The position numbers were made by a program, and so were the translations under genes. A stretch of 64,000 bases of DNA from positions 27,955,540 through 28,019,539 of the forward strand of contig BSYO01000003.1 in assembly GCA_033239525.1 (NCBI GenBank), given 5' to 3'. This DNA comes from Nepenthes gracilis. Its lineage: Eukaryota; Streptophyta; Magnoliopsida; Caryophyllales; Nepenthaceae. How positions within the stretch are numbered: the stretch's first letter is position 1; each line of letters opens with the position of its first letter. The notes below the pieces were generated by a model, which was given only the letters and a program-made list of their open reading frames with translations, searched no databases and was not told where the DNA came from. Of this stretch, positions 12,176 through 24,562 are shown in pieces.

Positions 12176-15100
12176 ATGGAAGGGGCAATCGGCACAGGAG
12201 TCGAAAAGAGGTACAATTAAATGTTATATTTATTTAGTCTGTACAATTAAATCTTATATGCAATCAGATTGTTATTTTGAATTTATTCCAAATTTTGATA
12301 TTTAGATACCATTAACAAATGAATGGTAAAGTTTTAAAAAAATTAAAAAAAAAAACTATTTTAAATTTATTTATATGATACAATACCTACCATTGGATAC
12401 AAATCTAAGGGGAGAGAATGGGGTAGGAGGTAGCATTGATCGACATGCCAGAGGATTGATATTTATCAATTGGAGATGAAAGGTGAGCATTTTATATTTT
12501 TATTGAAAAATTTTTTAATTTTATATTTTAACGTTTGAGTAAAGGAGATTTTCTTTTTCCTTTTTTTATTTTCATTTTAATTTTAAGTGGGTTTTATTTA
12601 ATTTAATAAAGCAAGGTTAATTTTACCCATTAATAATTTTCATATCAAATTGATATATTTAGATTCTAGTTAGCACCAAAATAACGAATTCACTTGCTGA
12701 ATTAGTTCATTTCTAAATTGTTAAGAAAAATCTTAATTTGTAAAATGACATTTTATCTTTAATAATTTTGCCTCTCTCTCTCTCTCTCTATATATATATA
12801 TTTTCTTTTATAATAAAACCACTTTGTAAGATTGACCAAATTTTTGAGTATATGATTTTACTAGTAAAAACTATTCATTAGATAAATTTAGTAACAGCAC
12901 TGAGTATTAAATTTATGATTGTGAACCCAATTATAATGTCCCAAATTGATCTTATCAACTATGTTAATATCTAATTCCTTCAAATAGCCGACACAAAATT
13001 GATTAAGTTATTTTTTCATCTTCTCATTCTTCCAATCCTATTTCCTTATGAATCATGGGGTATCGCAGAATTGCAGTTGTAACAGGAGGTAATAAAGGGA
13101 TTGGACTAGAAATATGCAGACAATTAGCTTCAAAAGGAGTTACGGTGATTCTAACGGCTAGGGATGAGAGGAGAGGCCTTGAAGCTGTTGAAGGCCTCAA
13201 AGCTTTCGGACTATCTGATATCATTTTTCATAAACTAGATGTAGTTCAACAATCTAGTGCTGCTTCTTTGACTATTTTTATCAAGCAACGTTTTGGGAGA
13301 CTTGACATCTTGGTAATTGATTTCTTTTAATGCTTTGAATTACTTTACAATTTAAATTCTAATAAATAATTTAATTTTAAGATTGATATAATAAGAAATA
13401 CACCCATTAAAAACAAATTACTTAAACATATGACAAAATTAGTTGTACCTTTGGATGGGGATGCAAACATACATCTAGGAGGAATTCGACCGATAAGTGG
13501 CTCATTGCTCACATAAGTTGATGAGGTAATACCTTACCAAATCAATGATTAGTATATGGAGGATGATTAATTGAGTTTTAATTTGAAGGACTAGGACGAT
13601 ATTTCACTTTCATGGCTCTAAGACCCGTATCATCGTGAGTGATGGTAGAATTGAATCCAAGATTAATTATGTTTCAATTGATGGACTTGTATTAGTAATA
13701 AGCTAATTTGAGTCCCCTAGAAATAAATATTTGACATTTTAGTTGGTACTTTTAATAACTACTATATTTATAGCTAAAATCAAAAATCTAAAATCAAACC
13801 AAACTTTTAGAACCATGAGAGGATTTTTCAATTCTTGGTTCGTAAGATCAAAGAAGTCACTAAATCAAATAGAATAATAAAGGTAAATTTATATTATAAT
13901 AAGATTTAGAATTTTATTATTATTCTTGGTCTACAAAATTGGGATATTCTTCCACTCTGTTAGCCCTAGGGCTTGGATCATCTTGCTTAGAGAGTGAAAT
14001 CTAATGCTACTTTGATTGACGTTTTTAGCCGTGAACATGCAGTGGAAGCACTCATTTGAAATTTAGAGTCTTGCCTTTAGATTTAATCATTTGAGATTTG
14101 AGATAGTACTTATAGTTATTAGTGTGTTTGTCATTAAAACCTATATATCATATTAAGACTACTTCTTTGCGTCTAATTTGCCACCACTTATTGTTTTGTG
14201 TCGGTATCCATATTAGAGTCCATGTTTCTTACTTGCCACAACATATTTGAGCTTACTTGTGTTTGTCTATACTAGAGAGCTTATTCTATGATTTATTCAA
14301 GTTAGCATTTTTGAGTTTATATTCAGTCAGAAAACACTATATGACATGCAGGTAAACAATGCAGGAGTATTGGGAGTAAAAATCGAAATTGAAGATCAAA
14401 ATAGTTTTAGACAAGCTATTGAAGATGTGAGTTAATTATTTTTCATGTTGTGTATATATATATAGTAAGCTTGATATGAAACTAACCTAACATTTTTTTA
14501 CACTGTAAATGAATCGACATAGTTTGAAGTGAATCCCGAATTGCTAGGACAAATGCTGAAGCAAACTTATGAAACAGCAGAGCAATGTTTATGCACAAAC
14601 TATTACGGAAACAAACAAGTGACTCAGGCACTTCTTCCCCTTCTCCAACAATCAAATTCTGCAAGAATAGTGAACATTTCTTCCTCCTATGGACAGCTAA
14701 AGGTATACACTTGCATATATAATTATAGGAAAACTAAGTTATATTTAAAGACATATAAGCATATATCGATATTTTAGGTTTCGATTAATATACGAAGCTC
14801 CCGCTATGTGTAGGATTTAGTAAAAGGCACGATCAATTTCGGGTCTATCTATCATATATTGTTTTACATCATATTATATAAAAGGTCATTTTTATGATTT
14901 AATTCCATAATCACCTAATTATATTGCAATAACTCTGAGATTATATTAAATATTTGTTTTAACATACATGGAGAATTTGTAAATATTTAAAATTCAATGG
15001 TAATATTACTACTATTGATAAATGTCTTTGCTCAAACTAAAACAAGTATTCTCATAGATCAAATGTATAAAAATATATTGTCTTTTGCCTCTTTTTGAAG

Positions 15101-15815
15101 CTTTGCTTAGTTTCAAAATTTTAAGTTTACATACACTTAACATTCTTTAAATATTATTATGTAAAATTTTTAGAACATTATTTTTTTATACATTTTTTCC
15201 ATAATAGGATTCAAAATGATGTCATTTATATATGTCAATTACTATTAAAGGGATAACACTCGGCAACTTAAAAGTGACATAATATAAATATGAAAATTTT
15301 CAAATCTATGACCGTTTTCATGTAATCAATAATTACCCCAAACCTTAAGGCATATGTCGATAAAAATCTTAACCGCAAAACCTTTTCCTTTTCTTTTGCA
15401 TAACTTTTCCTAATAATAATATAAATGTTTCATGCAGTATATTTCAAATGAAAAAGCACTCCAAAAGCTTAGTGATGCTGACGGGCTCACAGAAGACAAA
15501 GTGGATGGGATAGTAAAGGATTTCCTAGAGGATGTCAAGGAAGGTCAAATTGAAAACAAAGGGTGGGCCAAACAATTATCAGCTTACAATGTGTCAAAAG
15601 CAGCTGTTAATGCTTATACTAGGATTCTGGCAAAGAAGTACCCTAATATATCAATCAATGCGGTTCACCCTGGCTATGTGAGCACAGATATGAACTTCCA
15701 TGTTGGGATCTTGACTGTCGAAGAAGGTGCAAGAGGTGCTGTTATGCTGGCTTTGATGCCTGATGGTGGGCCATCTGGTCAATATTTTGATAACACAGAG
15801 GAATCATCCTTTTGA
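12176..15815 (+). CDS. SDR1: short-chain dehydrogenase/reductase (neomenthol dehydrogenase / salutaridine reductase-like)
   Basis: This is an NADPH-dependent carbonyl reductase of the plant (+)-neomenthol dehydrogenase/salutaridine reductase group, expected to be cytosolic. My model has five exons: 12,176-12,210; 13,069-13,312; 14,352-14,426; 14,523-14,702; 15,438-15,815. All have GT/AG borders, giving 303 aa. Visible motifs are the cofactor motif TGGNKGIG (17-24), the NNAG motif (95-98), NISSSYG with the catalytic Ser region (171-173), YNVSK with catalytic Tyr228 and Lys232, and HPGYVSTD after it. Length fits the family. The first exon encodes [11 protein letters not shown] and joins AG|A to restore Arg. 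The alternative is an unspliced start at ATG 13,055 (MGYRR, 296 aa), but that lies inside a good splice acceptor and has no TATA box close by. Polyadenylation signals AATAAA lie at 15,881-15,890. No stop or frameshift is seen. The substrate cannot be told from sequence. Low-molecular-weight terpenoid or alkaloid ketones are typical for the family. Confidence 0.88.
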
Positions 15816-16065
15816 TAATGTGTGGCATTCCTACTATGAAAGCTTAAATATGCATATTTTATAAAATGAGAGAAGTAGAAAATAAATAAAATTCTAAATA
15901 CCGATAGTCAATCAAAAGAGATGAGATATTTAGAGTCTTAATAGAACATTCATTGAGTTTTAGGTGTTTGAAAAATGTGATTTTAACATGAAATATTACC
16001 GTCGTTATTACTTTTGTGATATAACTATATAAGAGATAAATATTTATTTTTATTGTAGTGTATTT

Positions 16066-16850
16066 TGTCACGAATTCAAACCAAATAGGTCAACTAAATA
16101 ATTAATTATAATTTTTAAAATTTTAAATTTTAAATAAATTTAACAAAATAAATACGACCTACTCTACAATTATCATAAGAGAGGTAATAATTTAATTAAA
16201 AATTATAAATCAAACAAATTATAATATCCTAACTTTCTCAAAATATATTCATGGACCTATAATCAATCAATTTTAATATCCAATCACATCAAATACTTAT
16301 TTAAATCATAATAAAACTAAAACTCACTAAATTAGACGAATAGTTGATAAATCACGTCCTTATTCCTACAATATATCCGAACCTTCAATCCTAAATGGGT
16401 AAAATAGAAAACGTGAGCCGACCGCTCAACAAATATCATATTTAAATAAAAGAAATCCAACAAATCAGAGGGATGATCAAATGGATGAATAACCAATCAA
16501 ATAATAGAATAAATTTAATTCGCTGATATAATAAATCCAATAGAAATCTAATATTTAAAATTTAATAGTAGTCTAATACTCAAATTAAACATCTAAATTC
16601 AAAATAAATGTTCAAACTAGAAAAATACTCATTATGACGTATATATATAAACAAAATAGAAGTGATCTTGATCAATTTCAATAGGCAAATAACCAATTTT
16701 AAAGTCAAATCCAAATCTAAATCTAAGTTAAAGTCGAGGTCTGAGTCTAAATTCAAAGACCGATCATCATGTGATTTGGGGCAAAATCCGATAGTCGAAT
16801 AGTCTAATAGCGTGCGCAGAAGTCGAAGTAGCATCGCAACAGAGTCCAAA
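16066..16850 (-). repeat. AT-rich DNA left of the solo LTR, possible part of an interrupted minus-strand LTR
   Basis: Homology with the downstream flank of SDR2 ends near 16,065. From there to 16,850 the DNA is AT-rich without a gene. Its continuation beyond the solo LTR (20,443 onward) looks like a plant gypsy LTR read on the minus strand. This piece may therefore be the 3' part of the same LTR, split by the later insertion. Evidence for this half is weak. Confidence 0.3.
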
Positions 16851-17189
16851 TGTAATATTCCAAATTAAAAAAATAAAAAATATTTATAAGTTAGTTTCAA
16901 TAATTATTTGTAATTACTTTTAGGCTTAAAATCTTATAATTGGACTGACATTTAGTTCTAATAAATTAGATGGATTAATAGATTGGGCCTGAATATTTGA
17001 ATCGTTAATTAAAATTTAGATTAAATAGTGAACTAATTATTCGTTGACGATATATATATATATAAATGAATAAATGAAATATTTGAAATTTAGGTTAAGG
17101 TATTAAATAGCGGTAATTAGATAACTAACTAAATAAAAAATATTTTAAAGAGAGATAAATAAATATACATAAATAAATATATTAGAAAA

Positions 17190-17307
17190 ATACTAATAAA
17201 TAATAATGATAATAATAATAATAATAAATATATTAATAAATAATAATAATAATAAATGTATTAATAAATAATAATAATGAAAATAATAATAATAAATATA
17301 TTAATAA

Positions 17308-17347
<40 letters not shown>

Positions 17348-17355
17348 TATTAATA

Positions 17356-17408
<53 letters not shown>
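17190..17408. repeat. (AAT)n microsatellite with a higher-order pattern
   Basis: Runs of AAT alternate four or more times with a spacer close to AAATATATTAATAAAT, so the microsatellite has itself been copied as a larger unit. Long poly-Tyr or poly-Ile frames over it are translation artefacts. Confidence 0.9.
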
Positions 17409-17409
<1 letters not shown>

Positions 17410-19130
17410 CAGAAAAAGAAAAGAGAAAAACGGGGAGAGAGAGAGAGAGAGAGAGGAGGGAAACGAACGAAGGAGGAGAAGAAGGAAGGAGGAAGAGGAG
17501 GGAAAGAAAAAGAAAGAAAAGAGGAACGGCGAGCGAGATTTGCGGCAATGAGAAAAGAAAGAGTTGATTTTCCTTTCGTTATTTAAGGAGAAGTTGAGGA
17601 AGGTAGTGGGAGAACAAAACCCTAGCAGTCGTCGTTGTTCTTCGCCGCTGCCGCTGCCATCGAAGTCGCCGTCGTCGATACGTGGAGTTGCCGCCATTGC
17701 CGGAAGAAAAGCAAGGATTGAGGCAAGTGAACCTCTGATATTGTTTCCATTTCAAATCATAGATAAATCCTCATGAATCCCTCTCTTCCTTTGTATTTCT
17801 TGGCTGTGTGCTGTTTTTAATTCGAAGCCGATTTGAATATGTCAACCTCTCTCTCCTTAAATCCACTATGCATGATGTGTAAATTTGAGTTGTGGGTGTG
17901 CGTTGGAAAATTGATGAGGAAACCGAATGTAGTCTGTGTGTGACCGATTCAAAAATTGGGTGAGAAAACAGAGGGCTTCGTGCTCTGTTTTTCGGTCGAG
18001 AATGGGTGGTGAACGGTGGATAATAGTTGGGGTATTTGTTATGCTCTGTATGGGTAAACGATGGGAATTGGGTGTGTATGGGAGTAGGAAGCAGTGTGTG
18101 CTGTGTGTTGTGTGCGTGCGTTGGAGCAGCAGAGCTGCTGAGTGTGTGTGTGCGTATGGAATGAGAAGCAGTAATCTGCTGTGTGTGCGGTGTGTATGTG
18201 GGTGTGTTGGCCTGTGTGTGTGTATGGATTGAATCAGCAGTGTGTATGGCGCGTGAAGTGTTCGGTTATGGCAGTGAAGGCGTGTGCACTGGATGCGTGT
18301 GTGCTCTGTGTGAGCTGTGTGTGCGTCTGCGTGTGTGTGGAGAGCACAGCAGAAGCAGCTGCGTGAAGGGTGTGTGCGTGCGTGATGGGTTGGTGAGTGT
18401 CGTGTGTGGTGTTGGGCCGTGGATTGGGCCTCTTGGTGTGGGTATGTGTTGGTATATATGTGTTGGTATATATATATATACGGTGGTATATGTATGTATA
18501 TATATATGTTGTAATGTATTTGGATACATATGTATATGTATGTATGTTAATTTGTGGTTATATGTGGATGTATGAGAATAAAGATGATAAAGAGTATAGA
18601 GGATATTTATAGTTTTTATACATTATATGTATAAAAATATATTGGCCGATGTATAGAATGGTATTAATTGTATAAAGAAATAGATATAGCCAATTAATTT
18701 GTTGGAACCTTGTAGAATTAATTGGGGATGAAAAGTGAAATAAAAAAATACTGTTAGCATTAATCGTAGGCATCGCTCCGGAATAAAATAAAAAAATAGT
18801 GAGGTAGTTGAGCTAATCATATATTGATCCATGTATTCCCTTTGAACGTCCTGAGATATATTCCTTTGTGTTGGATTTGATTGTGTAGTGAAGTGCAGGC
18901 CAAGATTTGAACGACGTTTTGTTGTTGATGTTGCAAAGCTTTCTTTGCGTTATACTCGGTGTGTGAGTATTTGAATTGTTGGTTTCCTACGGTCAAGGTA
19001 AATGGAAGCGTATGAAAACCTTAAGATATCTAGTCGAATGGGAGGCTCCACGACCTTAGCGTGAATTCACACTTATCGATCTCGATTTACGTATCATGGT
19101 GATAATGAGGTATATTGTTTATTTTGAAAG

Positions 19131-19650
19131 GATGCTTATAACCATGTGACCATCGTAGGAGATGATATCAGGGATATCATTTGATGAGAGGTATCTCGGA
19201 TGGTATCGGGATGTTACGGGTACAACCTTTGGGAGAACTGTAGGGATAGTTGGATACCATGGACAATCTCGTTGCACTTACCCAGCCACTGGGGGCGTAA
19301 ATGCGCGCCTTTGGTTCACGGTTGGCAGAATAAGGTCCAATGAGATTCTTATTATCTCGTACAGTGGTGACCTCAAAATTGAGTTGATAATCAAATTCTT
19401 GATATTTCGTACAGTGAGTCAAGATGGATACTTATAACCTAGTGACCATCGTAGATGATGATATCTGGGATATCATTGGCTAGGGGTATCAGAGGTGGTA
19501 TCGACATGCTACTGGTGTAGCCTCTAGGATGACTATAGGGATAGTTGGATACCATAGATAACCTCGTTACACTTGCCCAGCCGTTGGGAAGTAAATATGC
19601 GACCTTTGGTTCGCTATGGTAGAATAAGGTTTAAGGAGATTTATTGTGAT
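19131..19650. repeat. 296-bp direct repeat inside the solo LTR
   Basis: Copy 1 starts at 19,131 and copy 2 at about 19,427. Both contain TAACC..GTGACCATCGTAG, GGGATATCAT, AGGGATAGTTGGATACCAT, CCCAGCC and CCTTTGGTTC in the same order and spacing. The second copy is shortened at its right end. The copies differ at many positions, so the duplication is old or was present in the parent LTR. Confidence 0.85.
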
Positions 19651-20447
19651 GTTTCATCATTGTTGGTATCTCATGAGTTTGGGATTCGGTGAAATCCACG
19701 AGTTACGTTCGGTAGAATCCACGTGTCGAATTTTACGCTATCCAGATTTAGTGGAATCCATGTTGTTAATGTTATTTGCTGTTCAGGTCATTCGCGCTGA
19801 CATTCGGATCAGGGAATCTCCACTCATTCGTGATATCGAATTCCAGGGAATTTTCGTTGTTTATTGGTACTCTTATTATCTTTGTGATATATGGGTCAAT
19901 GATGACCTATTTTGCTTAGAGTCGTATTTACGACATGTTGTAATTTTCTTGGATATGGTAGATGGCTAGAGTGATGTTGGGATCTTTATGGTTAGTATTC
20001 GAGATTGTTGTCGTTATATACCGTTTTTAATTATTATCACTTACTGGGTTTTGGCTCACATTTGTGTTTTCTTGGCTCCAGAGTAGACAGATTGACATCA
20101 GGATCAACGAGATCACGTGGCTTTTGGGTAGCCACAAGATATAGGTAATATCAGAGTTCGAGGCTCTCCGGATGGAGATTTAAGATTTTTGATTTAGTTG
20201 TTCGAGTTTCGTTAGATTTTATTTATGAAAATTGATATTTTGGGACATCAATATCGTTTATTGAAATTATTATTATTACTATTATGGATATTTAATTTAT
20301 GAAGCATTTATGATGATCATTGATGATATTTTGATGATGTTGAGTTCATTAATGATGTGTAATGTTATAAATTGTGAATGATTCGAGACTTTTATCATGA
20401 CGGTTCGGGTCGGGTTCGAGAATCCAAGTTCGGGTCGCTACACCAAA

Positions 20448-21970
20448 GGTCCGGATCAAAAAATATAGTTAAAATTATTTGTACGAGACATACTAACGCC
20501 CATTTGTCGACAAAATCGACGAATTTCAAATCCAAATTCAAATCAAAATCCAATATAAATATATGTAGAAATATAAATAATGTATCAAATTTGAGTTTCG
20601 ATTATTTAAAAACTAACTTGAGGAAGGCTCACACATACCTCCAATAACCTTAGGCCATATCAAATGTAAATTAGACTAACAAATATGGCCACTCATATAC
20701 TCTATACTCATAAATAAGGTTGTTCATTATATTTTATCACTCGCGATTTTGGGTGTAATTCTCAAATTTGTTAGATATATTAAAACATCCAAATATATTA
20801 TAAATTTAAATAAAATCATCTAAATAAAAAGAGTCACTATTCCAAATCTTTCCTACCAAGGAAAAGAAATTTTTAAATAAATCTCCCCGTAAGAAGTTGG
20901 TCAGGATATCCAATAATCCAAATTTAAATATAATAATCACAACCCAACACATATATGCGACTGCACGGCCTATGTAAAGTTTCATACTCATTTTCATATA
21001 AATATACTGATATAGAAATATACAGTATCCAATATGTTTTTTAAACTTTTAGAAAAATAATAAACCTTCCAAAATCATAAAATTCCGTCTAGAAACATCC
21101 AAATCAACGAATGAACCATACATGTATGTCAAGAATAAACAAAACAGGTGTATAAAAAAATACATACATGTTTGTAAAAATTTCAAACAATATCTAAAAT
21201 ATTTCAAATACTAGATCAGCCCAAAGAGGAGGTTTACAGATACTTACCTCCACTTTATTCCAAATAGATTTGTCAAAAGGATATTCCGAGGTACTCAAAT
21301 TGGGCCTTTCTTTCTGCCGGTGCGCGTCACTTTCTCTCTCCTCCATTTCTCTCTCTGCTTCGTGCGCCTCATGCCTCTGCGTCTTCACGATGCTCCTTCA
21401 CCGACGGTAGCCCCGGCACCAGCAATGGTGACAACCATAGTGGCAGCACCCAGTGGTGGCATGGTAGCAAATGGTGGCGCATGCAACCGTCGGTCCTCTC
21501 TTTCTCTCCAACACGTTTATTTCACAAAAGTCATCAAAATTTCAGTCGATCTCCACATAGTACATATATGTAACCCAAAAATCGACATCCATAAAGAGAA
21601 TGGAAGGATTTACTTGCATTAATTTTACTAATTTTCTCTGGTAACGGCAACGAATAGATGGTGGCCGTTTTGCTTCAATTCGCAATTCCGCCCTCTATAA
21701 ACTCCAGAGCACAAAATGGAGGGTAACTTCACGGAGATGGCTTCACCGGCTTCCATTTCTAACGTTGGGACCTCCGACGGCAGTAACAACGAAAGCTCGC
21801 GCTAGTCTTCCTCTCTCTCATCTTTTCACCTCTCTCTTCCTTCTTTCTCCCCAAAACCCATCTCCTGATTTCTTTCCTTTTTTTTTTGTTTTATTATATA
21901 TATATATATATACGTTCATAAAAAAGTTACGACTTACATATAGCCGATCAATTTAAGTCCACAAAAATCT
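20448..21970 (-). repeat. Probable minus-strand gypsy LTR fragment
   Basis: Read on the minus strand, this DNA has the layout of the transcribed leader of the neighbouring solo LTR. A GC-rich, purine-rich stretch (about 21,870-21,660 and again 21,500-21,300) is followed by a donor-like GTAAATCCTTC (21,610) or GGAGGTAAGTATCTG (21,245), then AT-rich DNA. The same donor-like wording occurs at 60,810-60,830 in an LTR fragment. No clean ends were found. Apparent frames over it are not supported as genes. Confidence 0.35.
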
Positions 21971-22084
21971 CATTTTTGTGAAAAATGAAAAGAAGAATGG
22001 AGAGAAACTGATATTAAATCTTTCTAGAAAAGAATGTTATTTAAGTATTTTATTTATGAATATTTTGTATTATTTATTTATAAA

Positions 22085-22175
22085 TCCACACAATAACTTG
22101 AAAATTCAAATGTCATATTTAAGTTTAATACAATTTATATAAAATCAGCAAATAGTGTTACATAAGGAAACAAAT
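22085..22175 (-). repeat. Old fragment of the SDR downstream flank, inverted
   Basis: On the minus strand it reads GATTTTATATAAATTGTATT and neighbouring words that align loosely with the start of block A (1-95), 29,985-30,070 and the inverted copy at 42,340-42,420. Similarity is limited and AT-rich, so it could be chance or a separate shared repeat. Confidence 0.3.
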
Positions 22176-22202
22176 TATTAGCTAAATAGACCAAAAAATG
22201 TG

Positions 22203-22450
22203 TAATATCCCGAATTTTTGTTTCGGATTAATTTAACATTAATTGTGATTTTAGATAATTTGTGCGTGATAAAAATTAATTTAATATTATAAAATTTAAA
22301 ACGATTTTAGATCGTTTGGGCTATCGTCCGATGTGCGCTTGTGCTGTCGCCCAAATATTAATTTTAGTTTTAAAATAAAAAAATATAAATATATAAATAT
22401 ATTTTTATAAAATAGCATAGTTAAGGGTCCAATAATGAGTACACATATTA
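22203..22450 (+). repeat. Truncated gypsy LTR start (TGTAATATCCCGAATTTTTG)
   Basis: The first 20 bases are the classic opening of plant gypsy LTRs of the kind seen at 16,851. No matching TACA end lies downstream before AT-rich DNA takes over, so only a 5' fragment is supported. Confidence 0.45.
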
Positions 22451-23688
22451 TATTGTAAAATACATAAATATGTATTATTTTTATGTGATAGAGTATAATT
22501 AATAATTATATTTGACATATAATTTATTATCGTACGTTATGTAAAAATTTTGCACCACTCTCAACCTCTATGAGCCAAAATATTGGGAATTGAATTAATT
22601 AGTTAGCTTAAGAAAATAAATATAATAATAAATTTATCATTTAATAACTTTTATCAAATATCAAATGATTAATTAATCATAAAAATATTTATATTTATGA
22701 TAAAAATGAATAAATATATTTGTAAAAAAAATTATAAGAATTAAAATGAAAAAATTGATTTTGTAACTCAACAAAGTCTTACATTTTTGGTACATTTTCT
22801 GATTTGATATTTTAAAATTACCAGATATATATTACAAATTTTATATTATTTTATAACTCTCTTAATTTCTAGTCGGTTATTGTAATATAAAAATATAATA
22901 TTAATTAAACACCTAACTCAGTAATCATTATTGGCCTAAAACCGATTTAGTAAGGCTAACGTATACTTTTTCTTATTGACCTACGAAGTTCATTTTTGAA
23001 ATATATTCGAAGATTGTTTATATTTTTGTAAGAAAATAAATTAGCATTGGAATAATTTTTTTAAAAAATAAATTACAACATAAAATTATAAAATTAAAGA
23101 ATGTAAAGAAAAAATAGATGTTGTTTAGTATTATAATAAAAAAGGGAGAAGACATATACCTACTTTATAATATTTTTAAATATAAAATATGTAGAAGATT
23201 CTAGAATATTTGAAGGGTATGATATTTATATAGAATATTTTAAAAGGTAAACCTTTATTATTTATCGTAGAAGTTTGAAAGATAATATTAGCCATTGGTT
23301 GAGTAAGCTGTGTTATTGTATAAAGAGAAGAACTTTTCTTATGTGGGACAAATTATAGAAGGTAACTAAACTCAAAAAGTTAAATAATAAGCAACTAAAT
23401 AAAGTCAAGTGAGGTAAAATTAGGGAGTGCTGTGTAACCGACGTGATGGCTAATCTTGAAGAGTTTGATGGTATTTTCTGGGGGGAAGTTATAGGAATGA
23501 GTATCGAGAAGGTGTTTTATACTTTTCTATTGTAGTAAAAAATATTTTTTTTCTAAAAAGGTTATAATTTTACATATTTTAGAGTAAAAATATAAAAAAA
23601 AAACTAATTTACTTATGTCACATGAAATTAAACTTATCTAATTTTTTCTTAGAGGAATAACTTTCTCAATTATATGCAAACCATCTAA
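22451..23688. other. AT-rich intergenic DNA, no gene seen
   Basis: There is low-complexity AT-rich sequence with no coding frame, no LTR border and no RNA gene that I can support. A short stretch at 23,400-23,500 (GTGTAACCGACGTGATGGC) is less AT-rich but carries no recognisable signal. Confidence 0.6.
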
Positions 23689-24562
23689 TGGGGACCCAGT
23701 AGTAGGCTAGCCCAAAAGGGATAAATAGGCCAGAATCGATAACGGTTCATTTATTCCTGAGACGGTCAACACTGCCGTTGACCGGTAGAACGCAACAAGT
23801 AGGCTGAACACATCCCAAATCTAAATTGCCCCACGCCCACCTTCTGAAGTCTTAATAGTCGTCTGCCCTGATTTTTCATATCTCTAAAAAAGGCAATCTC
23901 ATCTGTAATGGTAGCATCCTAGAATTAGAGTATATCCCGAAAGGAAGGCGCACAAATCAGCGCGCGATCTACAAAGAGTGCCTTAACGGTCACTGCACGC
24001 GGTATCTCCACAGAAGAAAAAATCCTTCTCCCTGACCGTTGCAGCCCAAAATGGCACTCACGCCCATATTGGGGAAGGCAACGATCCCCACAGAAGGCGG
24101 ACATTCCGCCTCGCTACCTAAGGAATGTAGCGGGAGCCCATGGCTATAAAATGCCATGGAGACTCACTTCACAAATACGCTTTTTGGTATACTCAAGCTA
24201 ACAGAAGCTTTCAAAACTCTCAAGCATCCCAAATTTCTCTCTCTCTGTTACTAGTTTCTTGCGAGCTCATTACTTAGAGAAATTGCTTACCTCAAGTATC
24301 TACAACCAAAGCCTCTCTCTCCGTGAGAGTACCTACCACCATTATTATCAAAACCCACTCCCAGCATTTATCACCACATTATCAGCATTTACCTTTTTAT
24401 TCTTAGAAGGCTGTTTACTGACTTGAGCGTTGGAATATTTTCGATGAGATCAAATTCCGCCAAATTGTGGTGTGCAGGATCCCAAACTCAAAGGATGGTG
24501 ACCGAAATCCAATGAAACAGTTCAACCAGTATCCGTTTAAAATTTAGATCTAGGACGCATCA
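23689..24562 (+). repeat. 5' LTR of a truncated Ty3/gypsy element
   Basis: The proposed ends are TGGGGACCCAG and GGACGCATCA. The right end is supported by the following TTGGCGTCGTCTATGG, a form commonly found at the primer site of plant gypsy elements of the Tat/Retand type. A promoter-like TATAAAAT lies at 24,145-24,152 with a CA-rich start region after it, and a CTCTCTCT-rich leader follows. GC content is well above the flanks. The left end is a guess based on the TG and the change in composition. No 3' LTR is present. Confidence 0.65.

Larger units (their letters stand above)
16851..20442 (+). mobile_element. Solo LTR of a large Ty3/gypsy element (3,592 bp)
   Basis: It begins TGTAATATTCCAAATT and ends GGTCGCTACA, end forms common in plant chromovirus (Tekay/Del-like) LTRs. 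It is bounded by a perfect 5-bp direct repeat, CCAAA, at 16,846-16,850 and 20,443-20,447. No internal region is present, so it is a solo LTR left by recombination between two LTRs. In order inside: an (AAT)n-rich stretch (17,190-17,408), a purine-rich leader, a short GC-rich part resembling a transcribed leader with a possible splice donor (GAGGCAAGT near 17,720), a TG-rich stretch (18,050-18,560) and a 296-bp direct repeat (19,131-19,650). Lineage is inferred from ends and size only. Confidence 0.85.

Noticed and set aside
13024..13224. Minus-strand frame over SDR1 exon 2
   Set aside because: It is the antisense shadow of the coenzyme-binding exon.
17261..17697. Long minus-strand frames rich in Tyr/Ile and Ser/Leu/Phe
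   Set aside because: They translate the AAT microsatellite and a purine-rich stretch inside the solo LTR; there is no domain and no gene structure.
17936..18612. Cys/Val-rich plus-strand frames (possible cysteine-rich peptide)
   Set aside because: The Cys, Val and Tyr come from TGTG and TATATG simple repeats in the LTR. Overlapping frames give the same look.
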